The translations under genes and the position numbers were made by a program. The notes under the pieces are model-generated. The model ran no database searches. It had not been told where the DNA came from and saw only the letters and a program-made list of their open reading frames with translations. Of a stretch of DNA of 64,000 nt, positions 10,479-22,809 are shown one piece after another (within the stretch, counting starts at the first letter, position 1; each line of letters begins with the position of its first letter). Source of the DNA: Coptis chinensis (taxonomy: Eukaryota > Streptophyta > Magnoliopsida > Ranunculales > Ranunculaceae); the NCBI GenBank assembly GCA_015680905.1, contig CM027383.1:35524501-35588500 (forward strand), written 5' to 3'.

Positions 10479-11866
10479 CGATAAGAGCCCAAAACTGTAG
10501 TTTTAACCCCTTAATAATCATACTGTTAGGACCAATTATGTGAATAATAAGTAAGAGTTAACACCGACATTACGCTTTTATGCATTTCGGGCTTCAAAGT
10601 CCATTATGTGCGTAAATGTACCACTTTAGCGAGATAAAGGAGCAAAGTCAATGAGAACTTCCGAAAGCCGTATCTTTGGACTCGGACCTCGAATTGGGCA
10701 TACCTTATGTCAAAACGACCGCCTCGAAAGAGCTTTGCAATGGTCCAAGCCTTGACCCAATCAGAGGAGTAGAAGTGGACGAAAAGTCTGTGGAAGTCAA
10801 CTGCAGCTGAAGAGGCCTTTTTGGACTGAAAGAATTGGGTTTTGGGCCTGATTCTCTGGCCCAACCCATGGCTCCAAGCCCATGCACGAATTTTGGATCT
10901 GAATGTATAAGAACAAAAGCTTAAGTCTTTGTTAATGGTAGCCAGTAGTTAAAAAATAATAGTTAGCTTAGAATAGAAAGTAGCCATTAAAATAGCTTCT
11001 AGATCTAGTTTTATTTAATTGTTTTTGATTAAGTATAGTTTCAATATCTAATTCATTTCATTAGATTAAACCTTGAATCTTGTTCTTCATTTGATTAGAT
11101 CAATAAAGTAGTATTCTTTATCCATTTCGATTTTGTCAATTCCAATTCTAGATCTAATTTCAATTTATGTCCTTAGTTCAATTTAGTCATTAAATTAGAT
11201 TTCATTATTGTTTAATTAAATAAATTTCAATGCTTTATATTATGTTTAGTTTTAATATAAATGGAAATGATTGAATGATTCAAGGCTAAACCTCCATTAG
11301 AGGGGGTTGTGAAGCCTTGATGAAAGCTTGATTCGATTATCGTGAAATCGCCGTATTTTCTATTCCACTCTAGAAATGATTAGTTCACCATGAGAATGGG
11401 TTTAATTGTTCACATGCTAGTTATGAATTGGTAGAAATGCCATGTATAATTAGGGATTAGGAATAACCAAATTGTTCTCGGGCTTCATTCGATTACGATT
11501 AATGGATTTAGTGGATTAAGTTGAGTTAAGGTGGAATCAATCCCCCTCTAACTCCTTATCATAGAATCAACGTAGCATTCCCTTAGTATTCCGATAACCG
11601 ACTAGTTGCATCTTGTGGGTAGTTGCATCGTAGTATAATTCCCTTCGTAAAACTCTCATAGACTTAAAAACGACTAGTTAGATTAGAGAACAAGCATGCT
11701 AGAGTACTAGGAGTGGAACGAACTTGTCTACTCCACTATACCTCAATTGGTTGAGAGTAGAATAAATCTTTGATAAACATATAGCATCAAGCAATAAGTT
11801 TAGTTTACTTGCGTTGTGAATTCATAGTAATTTTTCGTAGGTAGACTATACATTTTATGTTTATCA
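10479..11866 (+). repeat. 5' LTR of the Athila-like element
   Basis: It runs from CGATAAGAGCCC (a T-to-C change at the first base) to GTTTATCA. It matches 21422-22809 almost throughout, with scattered substitutions and many one-base indels. A second-half landmark is AACCTCCATTAGAGGGGG, which recurs in the related LTRs near 62490 and 63270. Confidence 0.9.
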
Positions 11867-11868
11867 AA

Positions 11869-11881
11869 TGGCGCCGCTGCC
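11869..11881 (+). promoter_or_regulatory. Primer-binding site (tRNA-Asp type)
   Basis: TGGCGCCGCTGCC lies two bases after the LTR. It differs by one base from the start of the tRNA-Asp-complementary site TGGCGCCGTTGCC used by many plant gypsy elements. Confidence 0.7.
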
Positions 11882-12599
11882 ATCTTAGTTGCACTTTATC
11901 ATTGTTTTCATAATAGAATTAGTAATTTTAAGTCCCATTTCACCCACCCACCCTTGTTTGATTCATACCGTGGTTGCCGTTTCAGTTTTGGAAAAATTCG
12001 CGAAAACGACTGAAGGCCGCCACGCTTCAAAGAGAGAGCGACCAGCTATCTTCTTGGACTTCGCTTATACATCGAAGCCATGGCTTCAAAGAGAGCGACC
12101 GCTATCTTATCGACCTCGACTTTTGCCTTGGAAGCGCTACCAAGATAAAGATAGCCGCCTTCCCCTGAAAATTCGGATTTCCACGGGGTGATTCAAACTT
12201 CGAAGTTGTCAAGCTTTCGTGTTCTATTCTCTTATAAACACCGAACACGCGTACTCAAGACGCTATTCATAAGCGGGCAAGGACCTAATCGGTATTCCTT
12301 TCTTCCACACCTCGCATCTCCTCGTTAGAGGTTTATACTAGTATATCGAATTGTTTGGAGTGTTGCATGTGTAGTTAAGCTCGACTTAGTCTTGCATGAG
12401 ATTAAGGTCCGGTCGCATAAAACACCGAACGTAAATACACAACAACATCAACAATCAAGTCTATCTAGTATACCACACACTACACCTCTAACTACTATCA
12501 CACACACCATACCTGATATAATGGGGGAAGAAAGAGAGACTCCTCTCGGACTTCTACAAAGCCTCGAAATGATAGCCCCAAATCTTGCATCGTTCTAGC

Positions 12600-14010
12600 A
12601 AACCCAGCGGGGGATTTCAGAATCCCTCCAAATATTTTTAATTTGTTACCCGTTTTTCATGGTTTAGACCATGAAAAACCTTACCAGCACATCTGCGTAG
12701 GATTGAACAAGTCCTAACAACATTCCACCATCCTACGGTTGGTTCGAACAAATTAAATTAAGGGTATTCCCTTTCACCTTAGCCGATAAGGCGGCGCCTT
12801 GGTTAACTCCCAAGCCCTAATTCTCAGGACTCGTGGGCTAAACTTGTTCACCGCTTATGGAACATTTTTACCCACCCCTAAAGACGGATGAGATGCTTTC
12901 TAAGATTCATTTCTTTTCGACAAAATCCTCATGAAACATTTTCGAGGCTTGGAATCGCTTCACCCGATCTGCTTATAGAGTGTCCACATCATAACTTAGC
13001 GAAAGACACGTTAGTTCGTGCCTTTTCAAAGGACTTCAACATCACCATAAAGAAGTCCTTGACATAATGAATGGGGGTAGTTTCTTAAACAAAGGAGCCT
13101 CGAGGCTTATAAATTTTTAGAGGACCAAACTAAGCTTAATAATAATTGGGGTAGTGACGATTACTCCCGGCCACTAGTTCTTCTTCCACGCTATGCTACC
13201 AAGATGTTTGAGGTTAAATCGAGATCCTCGAGCTTAAAACTCTAATTGAATCCCTCACAAAAAGTAGATGCCATTTCTGTACAACAAAAAAGCCAATCCC
13301 CGCTATGAATGTAAATTCAATTCCATGTAGTTTCTCATTGAGTCCCGAGCATCCCTAATCCCAATCGTCTCTATTGCCTATGAACAAACTTGTTCCATTA
13401 ATAGTGAACCTAACGCCCGCTTGAGACAAAATCCCAACTTCGGTTGGAGAAATAACCAAAACGCCACACCTCGGGGTACAATCATCAATATGTTAGGCCT
13501 ACGCAAAGCTTTAACCAAGCCCCACTACGACAAGGATGTGGTCGTGGTAATTTTAATAATTATAACAACCAAGTGCAACCTCGACAAGGTCAAGCACAAG
13601 GTCAAGGTAATTATAATAATTATAATGCTAATAGAGGTATCGTTCGGTAAATAATAACTATCAAAATCCACCAATAAATAATTCACGGAAATAGTTCCAA
13701 AGAATAATTCACCGTGACCACTACACCCACACACCGGATCGTCTTGACACCTTTATACAAGTGAGCCAAAACTTTTCCAAACCATGGCTCAATCCAACCA
13801 ACAAAATTTCTACAATCCGTAACTAATTTAACCCAACAAATGGCTCAAGATAAAGCCCAAACCAAAGGTGTGTTTCCGGTAACGCAATACCTAATCCTAA
13901 AACAACAAACACGGCCTTTGAGGTAACGGATAATACTAGTAATGAATTTGAAAATGTAGGTGAGATAAATGCCATCACCACTCTCCGCTCGGCAGAGTGG
14001 TTGATAACAA
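12600..14010 (+). pseudogene. Athila-type gag remnant
   Basis: Gag-like segments appear in several frames: a FHGLDHEKPYQHI-like start near 12656, IKGIPFHL near 12755, QNPNFGWRNNQN near 13429 and EINAITTLRS near 13961. In order these match the capsid region, the Trp/Asn-rich linker and the end of Athila gag. Frameshifts and stops are frequent, so no full protein can be made. Gag would form the virus-like particle. Confidence 0.65.
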
Positions 14011-14275
14011 AGTAACTATGCCTATAGTTACCCCACCAAGAAGCCCCTACACCGCTATATTACTAGATATCTTGAAATAGAAACTCAAGAGCCTACCATC
14101 GTAGAGGTACCGGTTACAACACAACCAAAGAAACGTAGCTTACGGTCTAACATCCAGAGATACCATTGCTAAATATAGATAGAAACCACCGCTTCCACAA
14201 AAATTAGCCATGTTAACTAAGGATACAAATTATGAGGAGATTAGGGATGTTTTAAGAATCTAACTATAAACCTTC

Positions 14276-14905
14276 CCTTCCTCGAAGCTATTAAAAGCTA
14301 CCACATCATGCTAAGTTTCTTAAGGAATTGTGGTACTACTAGCGAAGACCAATATACCAAAAGACGCTTTTAACGTAACAATTCCCAACCTTATCCAACA
14401 TAATGGAATTGTTAAGTACAAGGACCCGGTCGCCCTATCGCATAAATGCACCTTAGGAGATTCCTATACGACGACCGCGTTATTAGACCTGGGGGCTAGT
14501 GTTAACTTACTCCCATTTTATTTGTATAGACAAATAGGTCTAGACAAAATGCAACCCACTAAAATGACGTTGCAATTAGCTGATCGGTCTATTAAATATC
14601 CTAAGGGTGTAGTCGAAAATGTGTTGGTAAAAGTTCGGGATTTCTACTATCCGGCTGATTTTGTAGTCCTCGATACAGAAGTCGCTAACGACTCTGTCCC
14701 GATCATTTTAGGGCGTCCTTTCTTGGCAACCGCCAACGCGCCATTAATTGCCGTGATGGTTCAATGTCCATGTCTTTTTGGCCATCTTGCCGTTGAAGTC
14801 AATGTTTTTAAAACAAGGACACAGCCACCCGATTCGTCTATGGATGGAGAGGTTAGCATGATCGAGAGCTTTGCTCGAGATTATTTCAACAACACGCTCC
14901 CCTGA
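14276..14905 (+). pseudogene. Retroviral-type aspartic protease remnant (Athila)
   Basis: A 191-residue open frame (14330-14905) has the protease motif ALLDLGASVNLLP, in which DLGAS replaces the usual DTG/DSG triad, and the flap-side motif PIILGRPFLATANA. Upstream, in the neighbouring frame, LPFLEAIKSYHIMLSFLRNC resembles the gag-protease linker of Athila. The enzyme would process Gag-Pol. The frame ends before any reverse transcriptase, which is where an intact element would continue. Confidence 0.8.
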
Positions 14906-15040
14906 TAGTCATATGCCCAAAATTCTTTCCTTTGGAAAGTCGACTCAATATTTTCTTTTCCTACACTAGTCGATACACATGTTATTGACGAGGATGGGAT
15001 AGATGACTTTCTCAAAGACGTAGAGGACTACCATAGTAAT

Positions 15041-15652
15041 GTGGATATGACCAATCTAGATGAGGAATTTGATGAGTTTCTTCGAGTAGGTGACAATTCA
15101 CCCTATCAAGAACTAACTTGCACAACAACCACCTCGATGCCCCTCCTTCCACCCTTTCAAAGGAACCCCGAGTTTGCACTCGATCCTGTTGTTTCTTCTG
15201 TGCTCTATAATTTTTTAAATCCTCCTAGCAAACAGATACTTCAGAAGGACAAACTATTTGACACCTTCATTTTCAGAATTGAGACAGTCCCTACACACAC
15301 AATGAATGAGTTCGATGCTAAAACCAAATCCTCATTGTGTACAAGCTGTCTTTCTAAAACTTATCCATATCTACCATATTCTCCACGACCATTCACTTTT
15401 CCACACTTATTTACTAGAACACCCACTCATTCAAAAATGAAAAATAAGGTGCATGATAGGTTACACAATAGGGTTATCCAACTTCGTTTGGATTCCACTA
15501 GGCTGAGTCGTAGGAAATCTTGGTGTTTCATTGTATTTGGATATGTTTGCTGTGATATTTATTTATGGAATGATCCACAACTATTTCGGTTGTTGATATA
15601 TGATCAACTGCATGTTCATACATATGTTTTAGATAAAGTCTTGAGTATCTGA
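15041..15652 (+). CDS. Uncharacterised 203-residue frame downstream of protease
   Basis: This open frame starts MDMTNLDEEFDEF and sits where reverse transcriptase would be expected. No RT, RNase H or integrase motif is visible. The N-terminal third is acidic and Pro/Thr-rich; the C-terminal third is basic and aromatic. It may be the post-protease linker joined to unrelated sequence after deletion of pol. Not recognised; may not be expressed. Confidence 0.35.
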   Translation: MDMTNLDEEFDEFLRVGDNSPYQELTCTTTTSMPLLPPFQRNPEFALDPVVSSVLYNFLNPPSKQILQKDKLFDTFIFRIETVPTHTMNEFDAKTKSSLCTSCLSKTYPYLPYSPRPFTFPHLFTRTPTHSKMKNKVHDRLHNRVIQLRLDSTRLSRRKSWCFIVFGYVCCDIYLWNDPQLFRLLIYDQLHVHTYVLDKVLSI

Positions 15653-18600
15653 CTATAAACGACTCAAATTTCTGTGTTGGTGCATTTCCTTTCATTCCAA
15701 TATATTGGTGAGTGCACCATTAAGGTAACCGGGCCCTCCCGATGGAGTGTGTGGCTGTAAGTACCGGATCCTAAGTCCACGGTTCACATAGTTCACGCTT
15801 CCACTCTTGCATGTTTTCTCGGATTTTTGAGTCATGTTTCTCTATGGTGTGAATTATGTCTTTATTGCTTATTGTTTTTCCTTCTAAAACTAAAATAAAA
15901 AATAAAAAATAAAATAAACATAGTAATCTAGGAAGTCTCGAATTTTAAAAGACCCATCGCTAAAAACAAATTTTCTAAAATTCTTGTAAAAATTTGTTTG
16001 GGGTGGTGTTCGTGTTTCCGCATTTCTAAATGTTTTATGTCCGACTAGAGTTGCTTAGGCGCTTTTATTGTATTACGATTCGGATTGACATGATCTATTA
16101 ATTTAGAGTTCATTCGTTTTAACTTTACGCCATGCACGACTTCGCGTTTTCCACTATCTCATATGTCATCCGAAGTCGGAATAGAGTGTTTTATGGATCA
16201 TTGGATAGGAAATTCTCTCCTGATCATTTCCATATCTCATTCGCAAAATATCGGACCGTAACTAAGCGGGAATTTTGATTTGAAATTCAGCGAAAAAATC
16301 GAAAAATCGAAAATTTCGATTTTGGGCTTTCAGGCCCAACTTCAGCTTCCACCAAATGGAGAAGGCCGCTCTTACATTCTCACGACCAGTTCATCGTTTC
16401 ATCTTCCATTAACGCCATTACCAAGCTCCAAACCTAAAAGAAAATCAAAATAAAAAGAAAATACAAACAACCCACGCCAAAAATCAAATCAAAACCTCAA
16501 ATCGACTTCAAAACACCAACCATCACTACCACCACCGATTTCTATTATCAAAACCACCGAAATTTAAAAATTTTTGGTGCTGCCGCCACCACGCCACCAC
16601 CACCATTGTTCTTAAAGTCGGTCAAGCTAAACCACCACCAACACATCCTATATAAACCCCAATCGACATTTCAAAACTAGATGGCTCAACGCCAGATTAT
16701 ACCGAGCAGATTTTCACGCCGACCATTTCGCTACCGCTTTTCACGGTGACGAAATGGCTAGTAGAGACTGAATAGTCTCGGTACTTTCGACCGAAGACTT
16801 CTACCATGAAGACTTGGTCGACGGTTCTACAACACCCGGAGTTGGAGGGGAGTAAGATTTTTTGTGTCAGCGGTGAAGAAGAGGAGTGGAGTTGACTACG
16901 GGTCATTGGCCGAGATTCTAGGCATTCCGCCTAGAATCAACTGATGCCGTAATACAGATCCCCGGTTTGATGGGGTTGAGCCGTTGATGGGCGCATCGCC
17001 ATCAATGGGAGCTACAATCCAAACTCCCATTGTGGCGCCAAAGCTTCTCGAGGACCAACCAACCGCTACCCCGATGGATTGGGTCGGAATGTCCTAGGCA
17101 AGGACAAGGTCGCTGACATCGGTCCGACCTGCCTCCATCGCCCTATGGATACTCCAGAGCGGAAGTACGATTTCTGTATCCCGGAGTTTTCTTTTGCAAC
17201 ATGATCAGGGAGGTTCGGACGGTCGCTGGCACCTCTTCCTGTGCTTATCACTAAGATCATGTCAAGATGAAGGCAACTCCGGTTTTAGAGGATTTACATT
17301 ACCCTCGCACGGGAACCCGCGTATCTATAGGAGTGTGTCCAACAAGTCCGAAATTGCCCGAGGATAGGGAACAGCCGAGGAGGGACGAAAGCAGAGGGGT
17401 AGATGAGGATGAGTCGGAGGAGGATGAGCAGGATGGCACTGTTTTGATACGGATGCCTTCCGGAGGTGTTATCGATGCCGAGGCGCATGACTATGCTACA
17501 TAGGGGCATCGTTCACTCAACACTCTCATCTGCAGACCTCCCGACTCGACAGCGACTATTCATCGCGAACTTCGAGCTCCGCACCCGGAGGGAGGATGAG
17601 AGATGGGAGCAGGTGAGGTGAGATGGAAGCCCGCCCGGGTTTAGAGTAGAGATGCTAGCACGCTTCCCACCTCGCATGGACTCTCGCCTCACGGACACAC
17701 ATGCTAGGCATGAGCGCCGTCGACCGAGGACGATTCACGCTTTGGACCTTCCTCGAGCCCGTGAGCCACCACTGAAGTTCAGGCTCCCTCCCACCACCAT
17801 GGCGAGGTGTTTAGAGGGATGGCGGTGATAGTCCCTATTATTTATGTTTTAGTAGTTGTTGTTTTATTTACTTTTGTTGTCTTTATTGTAATGTAACTTT
17901 TATTTCAAGAAATTTGAATTTTGTAGTAATATTCGAATGAAATTATAATACAAGGGTTTATTTTCATATTGTGTGCTTATTTCATATTGACCACACCTTC
18001 CAAACTTGTTTGGGGGTGGTTTGATTATTTCAAGTCAGTATTTTTATAAAAACCCTAGTGTTAGAATTTCATCATGAGTAAGGTGAAAATATGGAAGTTT
18101 AGGCATATCTGTGATTGAGAATCATTGTAGGATGAAATCTAGATTAAATAGGTACATTCACCATAAAATCCAAATAAGAGATAATCGGGTTTGAATTAGA
18201 ATCCGTGAGATGAGTTGTTTCCGCTTTCGAAGTTTGGAAATTTTAGGATTTCCTAAAACCCACCGAAATTAGTTTTGGCAACTTTCCGATCCATTCTAGC
18301 AACTTTAAGCCTATATAAACTTGATACAATCTATCCTCACAACTCACACTACACCTAAACTCCATCACTCACCCTTCACACCACAATTCCCACGCTTTAG
18401 ACTTCATTTTCGCACTTCGCAGCCCTTCGGGACGCCAGCTTCTAGTTGGCCTTCAAATTCTAAAATTCTGTCGAAAAAATTTATCGAAGGCCACGCTTCT
18501 ATTTTGAGCCAACCAGCTTAAGTTATTTGAAATCAGAATACAAAAGAGCCTCTCTTCTAAGTTAATTCCTTCACTTCTCCTCGACCAGAAATTTTCTTGT

Positions 18601-21405
18601 TCTTCGAAATGTAGTTTCCGAAGTCATTCGTAGCTATTCCAAAGCTGCATTTTGAGATGACATCTCCAATATTGATACCGAACAGTCTTTCAAGATTTGT
18701 TCCAAAGCACTACTTACGGTGCTTGGTTTCATGAGGTGATCACATATGTTGGTCGGGAACCTCTTATGGTAAGACCGGGTGAACTTTATTCTCCAAAGAC
18801 TTGCATCTTATTTTTATAATAACTGCATTTTCTTTGAGAGACCGGATGGAGAACAAGTGTTCTCCATCAACATTGACAATGAACCAATGGAGATTACCGT
18901 GTTCTTGCTAGCATTTGTTCTTGGACTTGCTATGCCCGGCCGAGATACAAGACCCATGGTGCTATTGGGTCGATAATATGCATGTCTACACTTATGAAGT
19001 CTTTGCACGAGGCTTATGGGCGTGCATTTTCCAGATTGAGGACCAAGGGGACTATAACGCGTTACCCTTGGTAGCCTATCCATGAACATAGGAACTGTTA
19101 TGTTTTGGATAATGCTAAACATTTTAGGGAATGGCGTTTTTCTTTCCGTGAATGACGCCACTTGCGGGATTTCCTTGCTTTAGCCAATGGACGCCCGGTT
19201 CTATGACCTTCCCGGACTTTGATGTCTAGTTTAGCACGAGCCTATACTATGAGGCATAAGTACCTTCTTATGCCTGTTCTAATTTCGTATTATGCTATGT
19301 TTCTTTCCCCGCTTTTTTGTACACGCTTCACGGATTGGATTAAGGTAGACGGTCTAACCCACCAATAGTATTATCCGATCTTTCCGTCAATGACTTGGCA
19401 TGGGTGGCGGATACAACCTCACCAGTTTGCACCCTACACCCCATCGACCAAGTGGCACTTAATAGGTTAGCAACCATAGATGATAAATGGCGGAAGCCCG
19501 GCAAATTATCATAGCATGGCAGATCGCCAAGGAACCTCACTTCTTTATAAAAGTAGAGGATGACGAAGATGACGAATAACAACGGAGTGGAGGTAAGTTT
19601 TAGTTTCAAGTAGTGTCCGCTTATGTCCCAAGCAATTTAATTATGTTAACCCCATAATGGGTGGAACTCTTATAGAGTTGTGTCGGGTTTTTATTTCCTA
19701 TATTAGTATGCGTTAACATTGTTTTGCGATGTTTAGAATTTCCGCACGCTTCAATGGTATTTTTCCCCTCTCTTTATTTACAATGCTTTGAGGACAAAGC
19801 ATGCTTCTTGTTTGGGGGCATAGAATCACGTGTAATTAAGACACATCTGTTAGGATATAGATATATATAATATGCATTTGTTTTCGAAGTTAAAATTTCA
19901 AAAATTTAAAAATATAAATAAATAAGTTATGCTATACACTTAGGAATATTGGTATTGTTCTTTCTCCATGCTCTTAACAATCTAGAAGTCTCACATAGCA
20001 GATGCATCGGAATAATAATTGTTAGAAACTTAGGTTAATAATGTAGGTAATAATCTTTGCATCTATCTATAAATATATTACATGAGTATCTATGATTGTT
20101 TGGCGATAAGTTTCTCAAATCTAGGCTAGAGTACTTATTCTACAAATCCTGTGAGAATATAGCCTAAAAAGCCTTATATGAGCCCGAAACATTTGAGAAA
20201 TGACACAAGGGAGAAGTAAAATCCGGATAGAGAAATCACACGCCCACTTGCTTGATCACTAAACCATATCCTAAGTGAGAATTTAGGCGCTCTTTGGATC
20301 GATATAGTCAAAATTCAAACCTATGAATTATTTTCCGCTAGTCACCACTCGAACCGTTCTTTAGCCTTCCATACACCACAATTCCTTTACCCCCGTTACA
20401 AAACAAAAAAAAAAAATAAAAAAAAAAGAATAAATCAACCTACCCAATTTAGAATAAGTCCGAGAATAGAATGAGTGAAGAAAGAAGAAGAGAAAAACCT
20501 GTGGTAAACAAAAATTGTTACTTGCTTCAGAAAATAAAGAAAAGAAGTTTCCATCCAAAGAAAAGAAAAATATAAAAATAAAATAAAAAAAAAAAAAAAC
20601 TCCAAAAAAAAAATAAAAAAAAGGAGTCAAAAAGCCAAAGAAAAGAAAAAGAAAAATATGGCTAAGGATGGAAACAAAGTATAGAAGCAAAAGAAAATAA
20701 AGGTTTTCTCTAAGTTACATAATCTGAAGACTCTATTATCTCGGACTTGTCCTTTTGAATATCCATTTCCTTCCTTCTTAAACCATCTCCTAATCCCGTA
20801 ACACCTAATAAAGACCTCTAGCTCAATTAGGAATAGGTTAGTGTGATAGTAAGTGGCAGATGTGTTTGATTGACCCCAACTTCCTTGTTGTCATTGAGAT
20901 TGTAAGGTAAAGTGTGCCCAATACATTAATCGGAGTAACGAAACTTGAGTGAAAAATCGAGTGTTGTTTCTTGACTATTATTGTGAGAACCTTTACTTAA
21001 GGACGCTTATTCCGAAGTTCTCGAAACAAACCTCGCTAAACATTTGATAGTACTACTCATCAGTATATATGTTTATTGTAGATGATTGATTATTATGCAT
21101 ATATTAACTTAGGGTTTTGACCGGTTATTCTTATATAATTGCTAGAGAGATGTATAGATAGTTGAGCATGAATAAGGAAACAATAGTTTTATTTTCTTAG
21201 TCGTTGTAGTATAGATGAAGTTTGTGAGTACCTTCATCGAAAAACTCTCACGAGGCTATAACTTCGTCCACTAGGGAATTCCTAGTGGTTTAAGGCCTTG
21301 TTGCATATGGTCAATGCAATCGCACTCAATAAACGAGATTAGGTAGAACTCCATTTTTGGTCACTTATTCTAATTTCTCATCTTTGCTTGAGGACAAAAA
21401 ATGTC
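15653..21405 (+). other. Long 3' region of the Athila-like element, no recognised domain
   Basis: No pol domain was found in any frame. TTTGGGGGTGG-like tracts occur at about 18007 and 19815 as well as at the true polypurine tract. Short coding-like stretches near 16680-17790 and 18690-19610 (for example FHEVITYVGREPL in one frame) are broken by stops. They could be fossils of the extra ORF seen in Athila, but I cannot assign them. An A-rich, purine-biased stretch covers about 20400-20700. Confidence 0.5.
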
Positions 21406-21421
21406 AAGTTTGGGGGTGGTT
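21406..21421 (+). promoter_or_regulatory. Polypurine tract before 3' LTR
   Basis: AAGTTTGGGGGTGGTT lies directly before the LTR start TGATAAGAG. This is the usual plus-strand priming site. Confidence 0.75.
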
Positions 21422-22809
21422 TGATAAGAGCCCAAAACTGTAGTTTTAACCCCTTAATAATCATACTGTTAGACCAATTATGTGAATAATAAGTAAGAGT
21501 TAACACCGACACGCGTTTTTATGCATTTCAGGGCTTCAAAGTCCATTATGTGCGAAATGTACCACTTTAGCGAGATAAAGGAGCAAAAGTCACAGAACTT
21601 CCGAAAGCCGATCTTTGGACTCAGACCTCGGAATTGGGCATACCTTATGTCAAAACGACCGGCTCGGAAAGAGCTTTGCAATGGTCCAAGCCTTGACCCA
21701 ATCAGAGGAGTAGAAGTGGACGAAAAGTCTGTGGAAGTCAACTGCAGCTGAAGAGGCCTTTTGGATTTGAAGAATTGGTTTTGGGCTCGATTCTCTGGCC
21801 CAACCCATGGCTCCAAGCCCATGCACGAATTTTGGATCTGAATGTATAAGAACAAAAGCTTAAGTCTTTGTTAATGGTAGCCAGTAGTTAAAAAATAATA
21901 GTTAGCTTAGAATAGAAAGTAGCCATTAAAATAGCTTCTAGATCTAGTTTTATTTAATTGTTTTTTGATTAAGTATAGTTTCAATATCTAATTCATTTCA
22001 TTAGATTAAACCTTGAATCTTGTTCTTCATTTGATTAGATCAATAAAGTAGTATTCTTTATCCATTTCGATTTTGTCAATTCCAATTCTAGATCTAATTT
22101 CAATTTATGTCCTTAGTTCAATTTAGTCATTAAATTAGATTTCATTATTGTTTAATTAAATAAATTTCAATGCTTTATATTATGTTTAGTTTTAATATAA
22201 ATGGAAATGATTGCGAATGATTCAAGGCTAAACCTCCATTAGAGGGGTTGTGAAGCCTTGATGAAAGCTTGATTCGATTATCGTAGAAGTCGCCGTATTT
22301 TTCTATTCCACTCTAGAAATGATTAGTTCACCATGAGAATGGGTTTAATTGTTCACATGCTAGTTATGAATTGGTAGAAATGCCATGTATAATTAGGGAT
22401 TAGGAATAACCAATTGTTCTCAAGCCAAATTCAATTCGGATTTACGATTAATCGTTAGTGGATTAAGTTGAGTTAAGGTGGAATCAATCCCCTAACTCCT
22501 TATCATAGAATCAACGTAGCATTCCCTTAGTATTCGATAACCCACTAGTTGCATCTTGTGGGTAGTTGCATCGTAGTATAATTCCCTTCAGTAAAACTCT
22601 CAGACTTAAAAACGACTAGTTAGATTAGAGAACAAGCATGCTAGAGTACTAGGAGTGGAAACTAACTTGTCTACTCCACTATACCTCAATTGGTTGAGAG
22701 TAGAATAAATCTTTGATAAACATATAGCATCAAGCAATAAGTTTAGTTTACTTGCGTTGTGAATTCATAGTAATTTTTCGTAGGTAGACTATACATTTTA
22801 CGTTTATCA
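21422..22809 (+). repeat. 3' LTR of the Athila-like element
   Basis: It runs TGATAAGAGCCC to CGTTTATCA and has the same length as the 5' LTR. The next bases (CACCCAAAACTG) belong to a related LTR, so the element boundary is an LTR-LTR junction. Confidence 0.9.

Larger units (their letters stand above)
10479..22809 (+). mobile_element. Athila-like Ty3/gypsy LTR retrotransposon, non-autonomous
   Basis: Two 1388-bp LTRs (10479-11866 and 21422-22809) enclose about 9.5 kb. A primer-binding site follows the left LTR, and TTTGGGGGTGGT, a polypurine tract, precedes the right one. The interior has degraded gag, an aspartic protease remnant and a further reading frame, but no recognisable reverse transcriptase, RNase H or integrase. 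Athila-type features are the gag motifs, the protease and the repeated TTGAGGACAA...TTTGGGGG stretch. No 5-bp target duplication was found: the left flank is AAGAC and the right flank CACCC. Confidence 0.85.

Noticed and set aside
10604..10864. 86-residue minus-strand frame and its copy at 21478-21855
   Set aside because: Both lie within the LTRs antisense to the element and differ by frameshift between the copies.
20361..20690. 109-residue Phe-rich, membrane-like frame
   Set aside because: It reads the opposite strand of an A-rich tract inside the Athila-like element.
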